Shown here: positions 35,262-47,215 of the stretch, piece by piece
Position numbering within the stretch: position 1 is the stretch's first letter
Layout of the letters: every line of letters starts with the position of its first letter
DNA from: Patagioenas fasciata
Lineage: Eukaryota > Chordata > Aves > Columbiformes > Columbidae
Direction of reading: 5' to 3'
DNA: 64,000 nucleotides
NCBI RefSeq assembly: GCF_037038585.1
Contig: NC_092523.1
Span: forward strand, 2,423,001 to 2,487,000
Notes under the pieces: model-generated
Told to the model about the DNA's origin: nothing
Databases searched by the model: none
Seen by the model: the letters and a program-made list of their open reading frames with translations, nothing else
Program-made: the position numbers and the translations under genes

Positions 35262-35440
35262 AGAATCATAAAGTGGTTTGGGTTGGAAGGGACCTTCAAA
35301 GCTCATCCAGTGCCACCCCTGCCATGACAGGGACATCTTCACCAGCTCAGGTTGCTCAGAGCCCCGTCCAGCCTGGCCTGGGATGTCTCAGGGATGGTTC
35401 ATCCACCACCTCTCTGCCCAACCTGGGCCAGTATTTTACC
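35262..35440 (-). mobile_element. CR1 LINE 3' end fragment
   Basis: TAGAATCATAAAGTGGTTTG then GGAAGGGACCTTCAAAGCTC. Confidence 0.92.
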
Positions 35441-36478
35441 ACTCTTATAATAAAAATTTCTACTGCCTGTCTGCACTGTCCGGAGTTGCCTCTTGTTTCC
35501 TGAGGTTTACTCTGCCTCAATGACAAAAACATGGACATTTTGGTCTTCATGATTGAAGTCTGTTTCAGTAGTGAGTGAACCCCAAAAGCAGGTGTCTTCT
35601 CTTCCTGAGAAAGTGGGATTCCAGTGTTTTCTAGGCATCCACGTTTAGCCACGCTTGGCTTTGTTTGGCAACAGCAAAGCCTGAACTTGAGTTGCACAGA
35701 TTTTCAAAGACAACCAATTCTGAGCTTCTAAAATCTTAGTAGAGTGGATGACAAATATATAAGCTGAGGGCATCTTACTTCACAGATGGAACGATACCGA
35801 AATCATACTGATAAAATTACTGAAAACTGTAACACACCCACACCACATAGGCTTCCATATTTTTTTCACATGCAAATTCCTGATGATCCCGTAGCCAAAA
35901 ATGGCAACTAGAAAAGCAACCTGAGGGGACGCAATTCCTTCAAGATAACTTTGTGTCCAAGAATAATGATGCGTGTAAGGTCTGTGGATATGTGCTGAAC
36001 CAGCCAGAATGATTCAGAACGGTTGGCGAAACGGAAGCGTTAGTCACTGTGAAGGATCAAGGAATTAATGTTGGCATATCGTGGGCATGTCACGGAGAAA
36101 GGAAAACCAAATAGGGAAAAGGGTAATGGAATGGAAGAGAAGCTGAGAAGGTGGAAGGGGTAACTTCTAAAATAAGAAGGCTGTGGAAGATGAGGCTGGT
36201 GCCGGTGCAGACAGGTCATGGACAGGACAGAGTGCTGCCCTGTGTTTGAGCTCAGAGTATCTCTAGCAAGGACAAGCTGGCTAAGAGGAAAGCGTCTTGC
36301 TCAACCCATTTGATGCCCTCGGATGGGTTGCCTTGCATCCTCTGCCTAGCATTTCTGATTTTAAATCCACAAGCAGGCACTGCTAGATCTGACCGTTCTG
36401 CAGGAAAGCGCAGGTCAACAAGCCCCCTGCGCCAGATGCTGAAGTGAGCTCAAAACTTGTCTTACGTGTGCCAAGATC
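35441..36478. other. Unique interval
   Basis: Nothing recognised. Confidence 0.5.
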
Positions 36479-36670
36479 ACAGAATCAGAGAGCCATAGAA
36501 TCATTTTGGTTGGAAAAGACCTTTAAGATCATCGAGGCCAACCATTAACCCACCCCTGGCACTGCCCCATGTCCTGAGAACCTCATGTCCGTCTGTCCAA
36601 CCCTCCAGGGATGGTGACTCCAGCACTGCCCTGGGCAGCCTGTTCCAACGCCCCACAGCCCTTTCTGGGA
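36479..36670 (-). mobile_element. CR1 LINE 3' end fragment
   Basis: CATAGAATCATTTTGGTTGG then AAAAGACCTTTAAGATCATC. Confidence 0.92.
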
Positions 36671-38589
36671 AGATCTCCCATCAATTCTTTCCCACAGTTT
36701 GGGCTGAACACCTGTTCCAGCTTGGGATGAGCCCTGTTTCGGGTCTCTGCTGAGGAGGCCGGTGGTTGTCTGGCCTCATACTCTGCATGGAGAGCATGAA
36801 CTGGAGCAAAGTCCTTCCCAAAGGTGTGGAGGATCTCCCTCTGGAGAGGGGTTTGACAAACGCCTAACACTAAGCATAGACAGATGTGTGTTGGTTGCAG
36901 ATGGGAGAGACCTACAGTGGGGCATAAACCATTGCTTGACTTCTTTACCTGACAGGTAACTGAAGTTAATTCAGGTTTAACTTTAGTATAATACTGGGAA
37001 AGCGAAGCTTCCACACATGGTGAGCTCTACCCACAAAGTGTGATGAACCACGTAAGGGAACAAGGTGGGCAGTGAAACCAGTGAAACCTGATGTCCTACC
37101 GGGGTGCAGCTCTTAATTGGGTCCCCTGGTGCCTCATAAGGCTCTAATTCATAGACTCTATAAAAATCCTTCCATGCTTGGGACATTAAGAGCATTTAGT
37201 TGAAGCTGCCCAATGGCTATCAGCCATTACTTTATTCCTTTAATATTAGGAAGATGAACAGACAGACGGATGCATCATCACCTAAGCCCTGTTTCCAAGG
37301 AAGCCGGGCTCAGAGATGTCTGAGATAGCTCGAGGAATTAGGATGGACATCTCGCGCCTCTCAAGTGTTGATTCATAAACCCCCACACTAGGAGTGACCT
37401 GCCAGACAAAAGTCAACATCATCCTTTCTTGGTAACAGGCTCTGACAAAGCACATATGTGTGAAATACCAGCCTGGCAACAGCCGAACAGGCACGGAAGG
37501 GAATAAAATGCACTTTTAAGATCCATCACCGTTTTAGATTTGTTTCTATATTGAAAGGAGCTGGGGAGAACATGAAAAGGTTGAGGGAGCATGGACAAAG
37601 TGATTCACCAGGAAACCGAGGGTCAATAGGTGGGGATGTGCTATACGTTTAATTTCTATGCCAGGATTTCAGGGATGTAAATGAGGATCTGACGACCCCC
37701 TGCAACATAAACGGGTGTGTGACCCCTCCTAGGACCGCACTGTGGGTTTGCATTTTATCTTTGCAACTAGGAATTACAGTTTCAAACTGCGAAAGAACAC
37801 GCTGTAGATATTTGGTTCAGCAAAGAGAATTTGCAGAGGGCTACTACAATTATTATTATTATTATTTTAAATCAGCAGATAAAGTTCTATGCTGGTATAA
37901 ACAGGCTCTGTGTCTCTGGTCCCATATACACGCGATCTGCTCAGGTGGTTTAAAGGAAAGCACAGCAAATACAAGCACCCATTTTAGGGGATGTGAACTA
38001 CTCCCTAGGCTCTGCTGCCTGATCTCCATTGACTACAAGGGAGCTTTGATGCCTGTTGTACAAGCAGACATCCACGTGTAGACAGGTAAAATCGGGATCA
38101 TCTCGTGCGCCTGATTTCTTTCAGTCTACACCAGATGCCTTGGTGTGTTTCTGTAGCTTGAAGCCCCAGGAGAACCATTTCTTTGTTGGACTGCAGCCAG
38201 GACCCAGGTAACAATATCAACAATAATAGCTTTAAAAAGAAAGAAAAAAGGGGTTGATCCATATAACACGACATATTGTGATTTCTGCGTCACTGCAGGG
38301 AGTGCAGGGACTGCAAGTGAGGATTTGCAGGGGTTGCTTTCAAATCCACAGCATTTCAGAGAACTGATCACCCAAGCAGCCACCGCAGGGCCAGTCGCAT
38401 TTTTCTTGTCCACCCAGGAGCACAGCAAGGATGATTATTGAAAACTCAGGGCTGTGTATGAAGAGAACCCACTCTTTTTTTGGGTTGATCCCAGATTTAT
38501 TAGCCAGCACTTCATCCCAGTTGCCGGCACCATCTTTACACACAACGCAGGTGGCTACATAAAACAGCTTTGAGTAAGACGAAGACAAT
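36671..38589. other. Unique interval
   Basis: No gene; one TTA trinucleotide run near 37850-37866. Confidence 0.5.
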
Positions 38590-38646
38590 TGGGGGGGTTG
38601 GACCTTTGAAGATCCCTTCCAACCCAAATTACTCTATGATTCTACG
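38590..38646 (+). mobile_element. CR1 LINE terminus
   Basis: GATCCCTTCCAACCCAAATT followed by CTATGATTCTA; very short copy. Confidence 0.8.
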
Positions 38647-39164
38647 GGAAAATTCAGGCCAGACATGACAAAGAGATTGTTGCCCTCCTTGACACTTGAT
38701 ATAAGTTCAAATACTCTGTATTGTTGTCAGCAAATGGCTTCAGTTTCTTCCCTCTCAATTTCCACTCGGTAACCCAAATACTTTTATTGCGAAGTTTCCC
38801 AACTTTGATGCACCTTGTAAGCAGAGAAGAGCAGCAGGAACTCAAGTCACCCGTGATATAAATCATGATATAAATAATCTCTGGGAAATGTCCATTTATC
38901 TTATTAAATGAAGTATCTAATGTGACTGTGATACTTCAGTAGTTACCTCCGTTAAATGTTAATGTAACCAGTGCCACCAATACCACCATTTTCTATGTCC
39001 ACAACGGTCTAGGCATAAACATTATCTTTCTATGTACTATAACTTCTTGTTTTTTAATTCATTCAGATCTGAATTCAGAGTGGTGGAAATTCAGAGCATT
39101 ATTTTATTTTTAAAGGACTCACCTAAGTTCCTGCATTTAGAACTAAGCAACGGCTGTTTTAATA
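38647..39164. other. Unique AT-rich interval
   Basis: Nothing recognised. Confidence 0.5.
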
Positions 39165-39351
39165 CCTTGTGGTGAGAGCCAGGCCCAGGTTGGGCAGAGA
39201 GGTGGTGGATGAACCATCCCTGGAGACATCCCAGGCCAGGCTGGACGGGGCTCTGAGCAACCTGAGCTGGTGAAGATGTCCCTGTCATGGCAGGGGCGGC
39301 ACTGGGGGAGCTTTAAGGTCCCTTCAACCCAAACTGTTTTATGATTCTATG
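39165..39351 (+). mobile_element. CR1 LINE 3' end fragment
   Basis: GGTTGGGCAGAGAGGTGGTG, ending CAACCCAAACTGTTTTATGA and TTCTATGA. Confidence 0.92.
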
Positions 39352-40591
39352 AATTCTGAACGTCAGAGAAACAAGCACAGCTTCCACTGGCTCACGCCAG
39401 CAAGAGGTTTCCCTCAGGGACTGCTGGATCTGAAATCTGAACGAAAAAGAGGTGGCCCAAACCCTCCTGCCCGCTCATCTGACCTTGCTCCGTGCTTACG
39501 TCTCCGCATGCCATGGAGAGGAATTAGTTTGTTCACAGCAAACAGAATTTCGCCCGCAGCGCTGCGAGGTCTGCAGCCAGCTCCGCCAACTCCTCTGCCT
39601 GCGGAATGAGGGAGTGATGATAGCGATATTCGATGTGAATTCCCACCTGCCTCACACGGCTGTTTTGGGCTTTAATTAATACTTACAAACGGCTTAAAAA
39701 AGCCACTTCTAGAAGGTGTTATGTAAGCACAAGTTATGATTATTAAAAAAACATTACGAGCGAGTTATTGGACTGACAGATGGAATTATCAGTGGAATTA
39801 TATTTTTCTCAATCATCTTTCATTTAATTTCATCTCATCTTTCTTTTATCACTCTTCAGTTCTAGGTTGGCAGCCCTAACACCGTCTAAATGGACAACGT
39901 GTTGAACGTTGCATCACCGGATGGCTCTCAATGGCACAGATGAGTAAGCGAGCTCTTCCCAGGCAGTGAAGAGGCCACGTCGTAAATCCAACCAGAATCC
40001 ATCTGTGGGTTGAAATGGGCACAAATGATTTAGAACTGATGATTGCTGAGCCCTGAATACCCTTTTCCTCACCGAGGCTGGCTCTGAGCTTGGGCAAAGC
40101 GAGTGGCTGCCACCCTCACAGGGAGCTGTGGGCTGCGAGAAGGAAACCTGCCAACAGGAAACATTTACTGGTCCCCAGCAGTGATAGTTCTTCATTAGAA
40201 CTGGCAAACCGCTGCGATGGTGAAGGATAATTTTCAGGATAATTTCCTGTCTGATCTTCTCGAGAAGTGAATGGCACTATCACATAAACTCCCCTTTCAG
40301 AGAGCCACTGATCGGTGTGTGCCTTGAAGACAGGCTTACACATGATGGAAACAGCATAGATGAGGCTCCAAGTCCTCGTGCTCTGCTCTGTTTTCCATGA
40401 GAACCTGTTGCCTATAAAGTACAGGTCAGAAAGAGGAGTTGTGAACAAAATCTGGGAGGATGATTATGAAGAGCTCACAACTCATGATGGAGGAAGATCC
40501 TTCTAGTAGGCCAGTGGTGAAGTTCATGGGATTTTTCAACAGCCAAAGACCCCAAAGAGGTGACTGTCCCCAGCACAGTGCAGGTTTGGTA
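39352..40591. other. Unique interval
   Basis: Nothing recognised. Confidence 0.5.
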
Positions 40592-41035
40592 TCACAGAAT
40601 CATAGAATAGTTTGGGTTGAAGGGACCTTCCCAGCCCCCCCAGTGCCACCCCTGCCATGAGCAGGGACATCTTCACCAGCTCAGGTTGCTCAGAGCCCCG
40701 TCCAGCCTGGCCTGGGATGTCTCCAGGGATGGTTCAGCCACCACCTCTCTGCCCAACCTGGGCCAGGCTCTCACCACCCTCAAGGGGCAACAATTTCTTC
40801 CTCATGTCTGGCCTGAATTTCCCTCCTTTAGTTTAAAACCATCACCCCTTGTCCTATCACAACAGGCCCTGCTCAAAAGTCTGTCCCCATCTTTCTTATC
40901 AGTCCCTTTTAAGTCTGGAAAGGCCACAACAAGGTCTCCCCGGAGCTTCTCTTCTCCAGCTGAACACCCCAACTCTCTCAGACTGTCCCACAGCAGAGCT
41001 GTTCCAGCCTCGGGTCATTTCTGGGGCTCCTCTGG
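40592..41035 (-). mobile_element. CR1 LINE fragment
   Basis: CACAGAATCATAGAATAGTT then GGGTTGAAGGGACCTTCCC; long 3' fragment. Confidence 0.93.
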
Positions 41036-42728
41036 TAACAACTTCTTGTCTCAGCCTTTGCTGGGTCACTGTACAGCAAACATCTCCTTTCCCCACCTGG
41101 ACAGTGCCCAGCACTTTGTTTCTGGCTGGGACATCTAAAATGACAACACACAAATATTCCATTTTATTATTAGATCTCCCCAGGGTGATTTCGTATCCAG
41201 AATCTGAAAAGTTTCTGGGGTACATATCAAAACTAAAAACCAAAGGAGGACCACGGAGAAAACATCTACTGACAACATAATCCAAATTTCTGTTCAAGGA
41301 AACCCTGTTTCCTTCTTTACTCTGCTGGGAATGATCAACTGGGACGATCGGATCCTATAGAACACATACTTGGGACTAGATTGTCTCCAAACTATTCTCC
41401 CCCCGCCCCACCATCCCATCTGTCAAAACCTCCATGTATCTGTTATTTGCTACACATTTTCTTTTAATTGCTACATTTAATTTGTGATGCTATTACATTC
41501 TAAAATAGATAACCTGCTTGGCAGCATGTATTCCTAAAATAATCAAGTTCATTAATATGATCAGGAGCAAAATCTTTTGCTGCTTCTGGTACTCAATATT
41601 AAATTGAGGAACGAGCGTTTAAATAGACAGTTTCTCATGCAGGTCTCTTATTTTTATGAAGTATAAAAACTCAGTTAATTTTAAAGGTTTCTATCCAAAA
41701 ATAGTGCTGTACTGTGCTTTAATAGTAAAGTAATAATATAAAAACCCCCTTCCATGAAGTAAGAAAGAAGCAAAATGTTAAGCATTGTAAGTTCGCAGAC
41801 ATTCATTGCATGACTAATATGGTAACAATGATTTTAGACCGGTCAGAAACCAAGAAATAAGGATCCTCTATAACACCCAACTATGAGAAGATGATGGTGC
41901 AGTTAACATGGGGTGATGGTTTACAATTCGTAGGATTTTAGTTATCACACTAAATTTAAATCCTTAATTTGCTTACATTAAAATTGCTCAGTCTGGTTAC
42001 AGCCTTTTCTTAGCCAAGTCTGAAAATGAACTACAGTTGCATGCTATTAGACTTCTTTGGAGGATTATAATTATAACATGAGTAATTTAAGGACGATCAG
42101 GATGGTTAAAATTGAGGTAGGCTCCTGTTACCCCCAAAGAAGATTTGGGGAATAGAGGTGGAGTCTTGTCCAAATTCAAGGTCACTCTTTTTTTTGGTGG
42201 GAGTTTAAGGCTAAGCACCCATTGCTGTGGGTTCATTAAAATACACTATTATTTTATCAAATATTTACCATTAAAGTATCTTTTAGCCCCATTCTCAGAT
42301 AAAGGCCACGCTGTACCCTGCGCTGCAGAGAGACAGAAATAAAAAGGACAGTTTCTGTCTCGCAAAGGCTGCGGTCTAAGGATAAGGCAAGATATAACAG
42401 ATGGAATCAGACAGATGGAGGAGAGCACGAAAACAATGATCCAATGTCAGCCAGCATGACGGGAAGTCAGCTCAGCACCCCGGGAGTCTGGGAGGCAGCT
42501 TTTTGCAGGAATGGCAGGAAAATGCGGGGAGCGGCAGGGGAAAGAGCGGGAAGAGGCTTGTCTGCGGGTGAGCACGGAGGTAATGATGCCTGGAACCGCT
42601 GGCGGACACAGCTGGTGTCCTGATGCTGATGGAAGGTGAGGGATGTGCTGAGAGTGAGGAAAAAGGGTCTTGAAAATGAAGAGCAAGGCTTCAAGTTGGA
42701 GGCAATGGAGAGGAGGGAGCAGGAGGAC
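41036..42728. other. Unique AT-rich interval
   Basis: Nothing recognised; includes very AT-rich stretches (41450-42120). Confidence 0.5.
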
Positions 42729-42992
42729 AGAATCATAGAATGATTTGGGTTGGAGGGACCTTCCCAGCTCCCCCAGTGCCACCCCTGCCATGAGCAGGGG
42801 CATCTTCACCAGCTCAGGTTGCTCAGAGCCCCGTCCAGCCTGGCCTGGGATGTCTCCAGGGATGGTTCATCCACCACCTCTCTGCCCAACCTGGGCCAGG
42901 CTCTCACCACCCTCAAGGGACAACAATTTCTTCCTCATGTCCAGCCTGAATCTCCCTCCTTTAGTTTAAAACCATCACCCCTTGTCCTTTTG
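42729..42992 (-). mobile_element. CR1 LINE 3' end fragment
   Basis: CAGAATCATAGAATGATTTG then GGAGGGACCTTCCCAGC. Confidence 0.93.
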
Positions 42993-45099
42993 TAGGTTTT
43001 GCAGCCATCCCTTGGGTAAGTAGAGGTGGGGGTCAGGCTGTGAAGTCCAGAAAAGGGGATGTGGCAGCATTTGGGATGGGAACTGGCTGGGTGTGGGTGG
43101 CTGCATCTCAAAACCTTCAGGTGGAAAGAGTCAGAGACATTTAGCCGACTTGATTGAAGGGACCAAGAGGAAGACCCAAGTCAAAGGTGCAACCCAAATT
43201 AAAGGTTTGAGTGATGGTCAAGGAGAGCCGGCAGAAGCCATTCGGAGCTTGAATTTACATCTATAACACGAGGATACCAAATGTAGGTTGGGCTTCTGCT
43301 CTGGACTGAGGAGGGCAGGACGTGCAGAGGCAGTACCAGGGTTTGTGTGCATGATTCTCCCAGAGGAGGTGGAACAAGGAGACCATAGAGCCCAGCGTGT
43401 ATAGAGCCCCATGAGACCTATACAGAGAGCCTGGGAGGGAGAAAAGAAATATTCTCTCAAGTCCACACTGAAGGATCCACTGGAGAAATAGGATGATGCC
43501 AGAGAAGGAGAAGAGTTTAAGAACATCAGTGTGACTTCTGGAATTGATTGACATGTCAGCGAAGGTGAGGGTGAAGTATTGGGTTTGAGAGTTGAAGACG
43601 TCATGAGGGACTCTGTCATGAGCATTTCTTTGGTATTGACATGAGTGGACACTGGAAGAATCCAAGATAGGTTTGGTATGTCCATCCTTGGAGATGTTCA
43701 GAACTTCACTGGACAAAGCCCTGAGCAACCTGATCTAGTTGGGTCTGCTAAGTCCTTTCCAGCCCTGAACTATTGTCTGAATCTGTGGCAGCAATTGTTC
43801 AGTGTGCTCAGTGAGCTTAGACGTGGAGAGAGAAGGTAAGGTGGGGCAGGAATGGAGGTGACAAATGGGTTTCAGAGTGAGAGTTTTTGGAGATGACAGA
43901 ACCCAGAGCATGATTGTACTGAGGAGAAACCAGCAGTCAAGAATGAGTGTGTAAGGAAAAAGTAGGGGATGGGATAAAAGTGAATGCAAAAGAGTCTGAG
44001 ATATTTGAGTGTGGAAGCAAGCAAGAAGCTCCTGCATTGGTGACCATGGAGGAGAAGAATGAAAGGCAAGATCCTGTCCTTGGAGAGAAGCAGAGCAAAG
44101 AAGAAAGGGAACCTCAAAGAGCAAACAGTGCAGAGTCTAACAGTGTATTACCCAGGTAGCAGAACTCAAGATTGAGTGAATCCACTAAAAGAATGAACAT
44201 CTAAAGGATGAAGTCACCCTTCCTCTTCATTGTTGCGATTAATCAGACCAAAGATAGACTTTCATAGAACAGATATCTCCATTTGAACAAGTGTCAATAC
44301 AGAAGAACAGAAACTTTCAGGGCACGCTACATCTCATCCTAAAATAGAGATCTAAAAGGGATCAGCTGACTCATGCCCTAATAGAGTGTAATTTTTTCCC
44401 CCATGGATTATACACCCAAGTTCAGATCAGAAGTCTGTACCGTAGGAATATAACTTTAGATAAGTGCCATGCTGCTGATCCACCTCAAATGCTCTCCAGT
44501 CTGGACACGGGAGCAGAGAACTGGGATCAGGGATGAGCTAAGACTGGGAAACCTTGCAGTGGGAAAGAAGGGTAGAAGAGACTGAAGAATGAAGATGAGA
44601 TGGAGATGAGATGGTTGAACATAGAAGACAATTAATAGTGGTCATCTGGACATCATGGAAAAACTCACTATGGGTTTATGGTCAATACTGAAAGACAGCA
44701 CATTGTTTCAGAAAATGCCACCAGAGAAAACATGTCTGGAGAGTATCAAGTGGCTCTTCTCGAGAGTGTGAAAGTCGACTGAGAGTTGCAAGTACAAGAC
44801 CGGGGCTTCTGAAACAGGAGCACACAAACATGAGAACACCTGCACCTGAATGAGGTATCTATGCTTCCTTCACAGTCATTTAAAATCTAAGAGTCAGTTC
44901 TGTTGCTTGAACACGGGCATTGAGAGCTACCTGAGACACCCAGCAATGTCACATCTCCAGTTCCATAAGGGCACAGGTCTCCTCTAGGTCTGGTGTCAGA
45001 TTCACTACCTCTGCATGGACATCTTGGACACTCTGCTACCTCTCAGGTGGCACTGGATATCTGTCTGCTGGTGGGTGACAGGGGTTGGGCACAGTCAAG
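42993..45099. other. Mostly unique interval with an old CR1 relic
   Basis: 43690-43770 resembles a degraded plus-strand CR1 end (CTGAGCAACCTGATCTAGTT, then AAGTCCTTTCCAGCCC). Purine-rich flanks give open frames on the minus strand that match nothing I know. Confidence 0.45.
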
Positions 45100-45198
45100 T
45101 TCCTGAGGTTCTCAGGGACATGGTTTAGTGCTAGAGTTAGGTTGTGGTTGGACTCGATCTTAAGGGTCTCTTCCAACCAAAAGGATCCCATGATTCTA
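45100..45198 (+). mobile_element. CR1 LINE 3' end fragment
   Basis: GGTTGGACTCGATCTTAAGG then TCTTCCAACCAAAAGGATCC and CATGATTCTA. Confidence 0.9.
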
Positions 45199-45385
45199 AG
45201 TGCAGGAGTGATTCAAGTGGTCCCAGAGTAGATACCTCTATTTTGGGCTCCAGGCAGGTGTGGAAGTACCTCGGACTGAACTAAGTGCTATTTTCAGGCA
45301 ACTGGATCCCATTCTGTGTTTTCACCAGTTATAGAGAGATTTAAGTACACAGTTCATGCATAGAAACCTCTGTGTAGAGACTTAG

Positions 45386-45688
45386 AGAATCCCAGCCTGG
45401 TTGGTGTTGAAGGGACCTCTGGAGATCATCCAGTCCAACCCACCTGCTCAAGCAGGGTCACCAGAGCAGATCACACAGGGTCGTGTCCAGGGGGTTTGAA
45501 TGTCTCAGAGAAGGAGACTCCACAACCTCTCTGGGCAGCCTGGGCCAGGCTCTGGCACCTCAAAGGAAAGAAGTTTCTCCTCTTATTCAGATGGACCCTC
45601 CTGTGTTTCAGTCTGTGCCTGTTGCCCCTCATCCTGTTGTTGGGCACCACTGAACAGAGTCTGCTCCATCTTCTTGACATCCAGATTT
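45386..45688 (-). mobile_element. CR1 LINE fragment
   Basis: AGAATCCCAGCCTGGTTGG then GAAGGGACCTCTGGAGATCA; same subfamily as the copies at 6955 and 49687. Confidence 0.92.
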
Positions 45689-47152
45689 AAACTCAGATAC
45701 CTTTTCATCCGAACTCCACCCTTGGTCTTTAATTCAGATTTTTGGCATCCCTGCATGCCAGCACATGAGGGCATAGGTGGACTCGGGAGTATGCTCCTGA
45801 GGAAGACAAATAGAAAACTTTAAACAGATCCCTTAATATTCCAAGCATAAAATAGATCTCTTGGCTTCCACAGGCACAGCCTCAGCGCCCTGATGCTACT
45901 ACAGATTTTATCAGGGAGATGAGTCTGAAGAACGAGGTAGCCCTGGTATAACCAGGTCCAAAGTGCCTAAAAGCCACTAATAGAATTAGCACAAATTAAT
46001 ACATTTCTGGCAGGCAGGTGCAGCATGGAAAGGCAGATTTGGATGGGTGATGGAGGGAAAACGAGTCCACTGTGAGAGTAGAAATGCGCTGGTGGGACAG
46101 CACAGCAGAAATTGTACAGCAGAAGCTTTTCTGACCTGGGGCGGGTAAAGAAAGACCCCAGTTTCCAGCATTTCCAGTTTGTCATTTTTCATCCCCACTT
46201 AATTCACTCCTTTTTAAATTGCTTGAACTTAGCGCATAACTCAAAGAATGCAACATTTTCGCTTGACAAGTGGTTTATTCACCCAGCTCATTTACTAATT
46301 CAAAAGCTACTCCCTACAGACTCCTACCAGAAATGTAAGCGCTCAGTCGTAAACCTCCGATTTTAATTAAAGAAAGACTTAGACCTCCAAACATTATCAC
46401 AGCTGGAAAAATCCATAATTAGCCGTACATTTTTCCAAAGGAGCTTTCCCCTGATTTGCCTGAAACCCGGGGAAAGGGCTCCATGCATCTATCATCATTT
46501 CCTACCACTTTCAGCTCTGGCATTAGAGACGCTGTGTGGGCAGATTTAAGAGGTTTTAGGTATTTTTTCTCGTTTCCTGGGGAGGAGAAGGATTGCATAA
46601 GATGTGAGTCAAGACACCGGTCCTGAATCTGTGGCTGCGACACCTGCGGGAGCTGCACTGTCTGCTTGGTGATGGGGATGTCAATGGACAGCACGTTTCG
46701 CAGCAGCGGCTTTGGGTCAGGTCAGCTAAAATGTTCTCCTTTCGCTTGAAATTGAGGGCTCAGCACTACACCCCCTCTTCGGGAGGAAGACGTTGGGGTT
46801 CCACTTCTCATCACAACTTGCCCTTCCACTCTCCTAACTGCATCTGAGCTTTCTGACCCCCAAAATAAAGCTTTTCTTGGTGATGAGTCCTCTTGATCAC
46901 TCTCTCAGGGGCTCTGTTCACTTCCAGTACTCCCTTTAAGTTTGTTTTTTCCCCATGTCCAAAGCTTTTTCATGCAAGTTTTTCCCCCTTGTATATGGAA
47001 TAAAATTCTAAACAACTCATGCACCATTGACAGAAAGAAATTTCAAGCTTTCTTGATGTTCATGTCCTCAAAACTTGAGTTTAACCTTACTTTAGGTGTC
47101 CTTGCTCGTAGGTGTCCTTGCTCCTATGTAACCTTATTTTGGGTGTCCTTGC
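45689..47152. other. Unique interval
   Basis: No gene recognised; an unexplained 91-codon minus frame lies at 46419-46694. Confidence 0.45.
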
Positions 47153-47215
47153 TCGTAGCAGGGGGTTGGATGAGATGATCTTTGAAGGTCCCTTCCAACC
47201 CAAACCATTCTCTCA
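47153..47215 (+). mobile_element. CR1 LINE terminus
   Basis: GGTTGGATGAGATGATCTTT then GGTCCCTTCCAACCCAAACC; short copy. Confidence 0.85.

Noticed and set aside
46419-46694. 91-codon minus frame
   Set aside because: No recognisable family or splice partners; may be chance in unique sequence.
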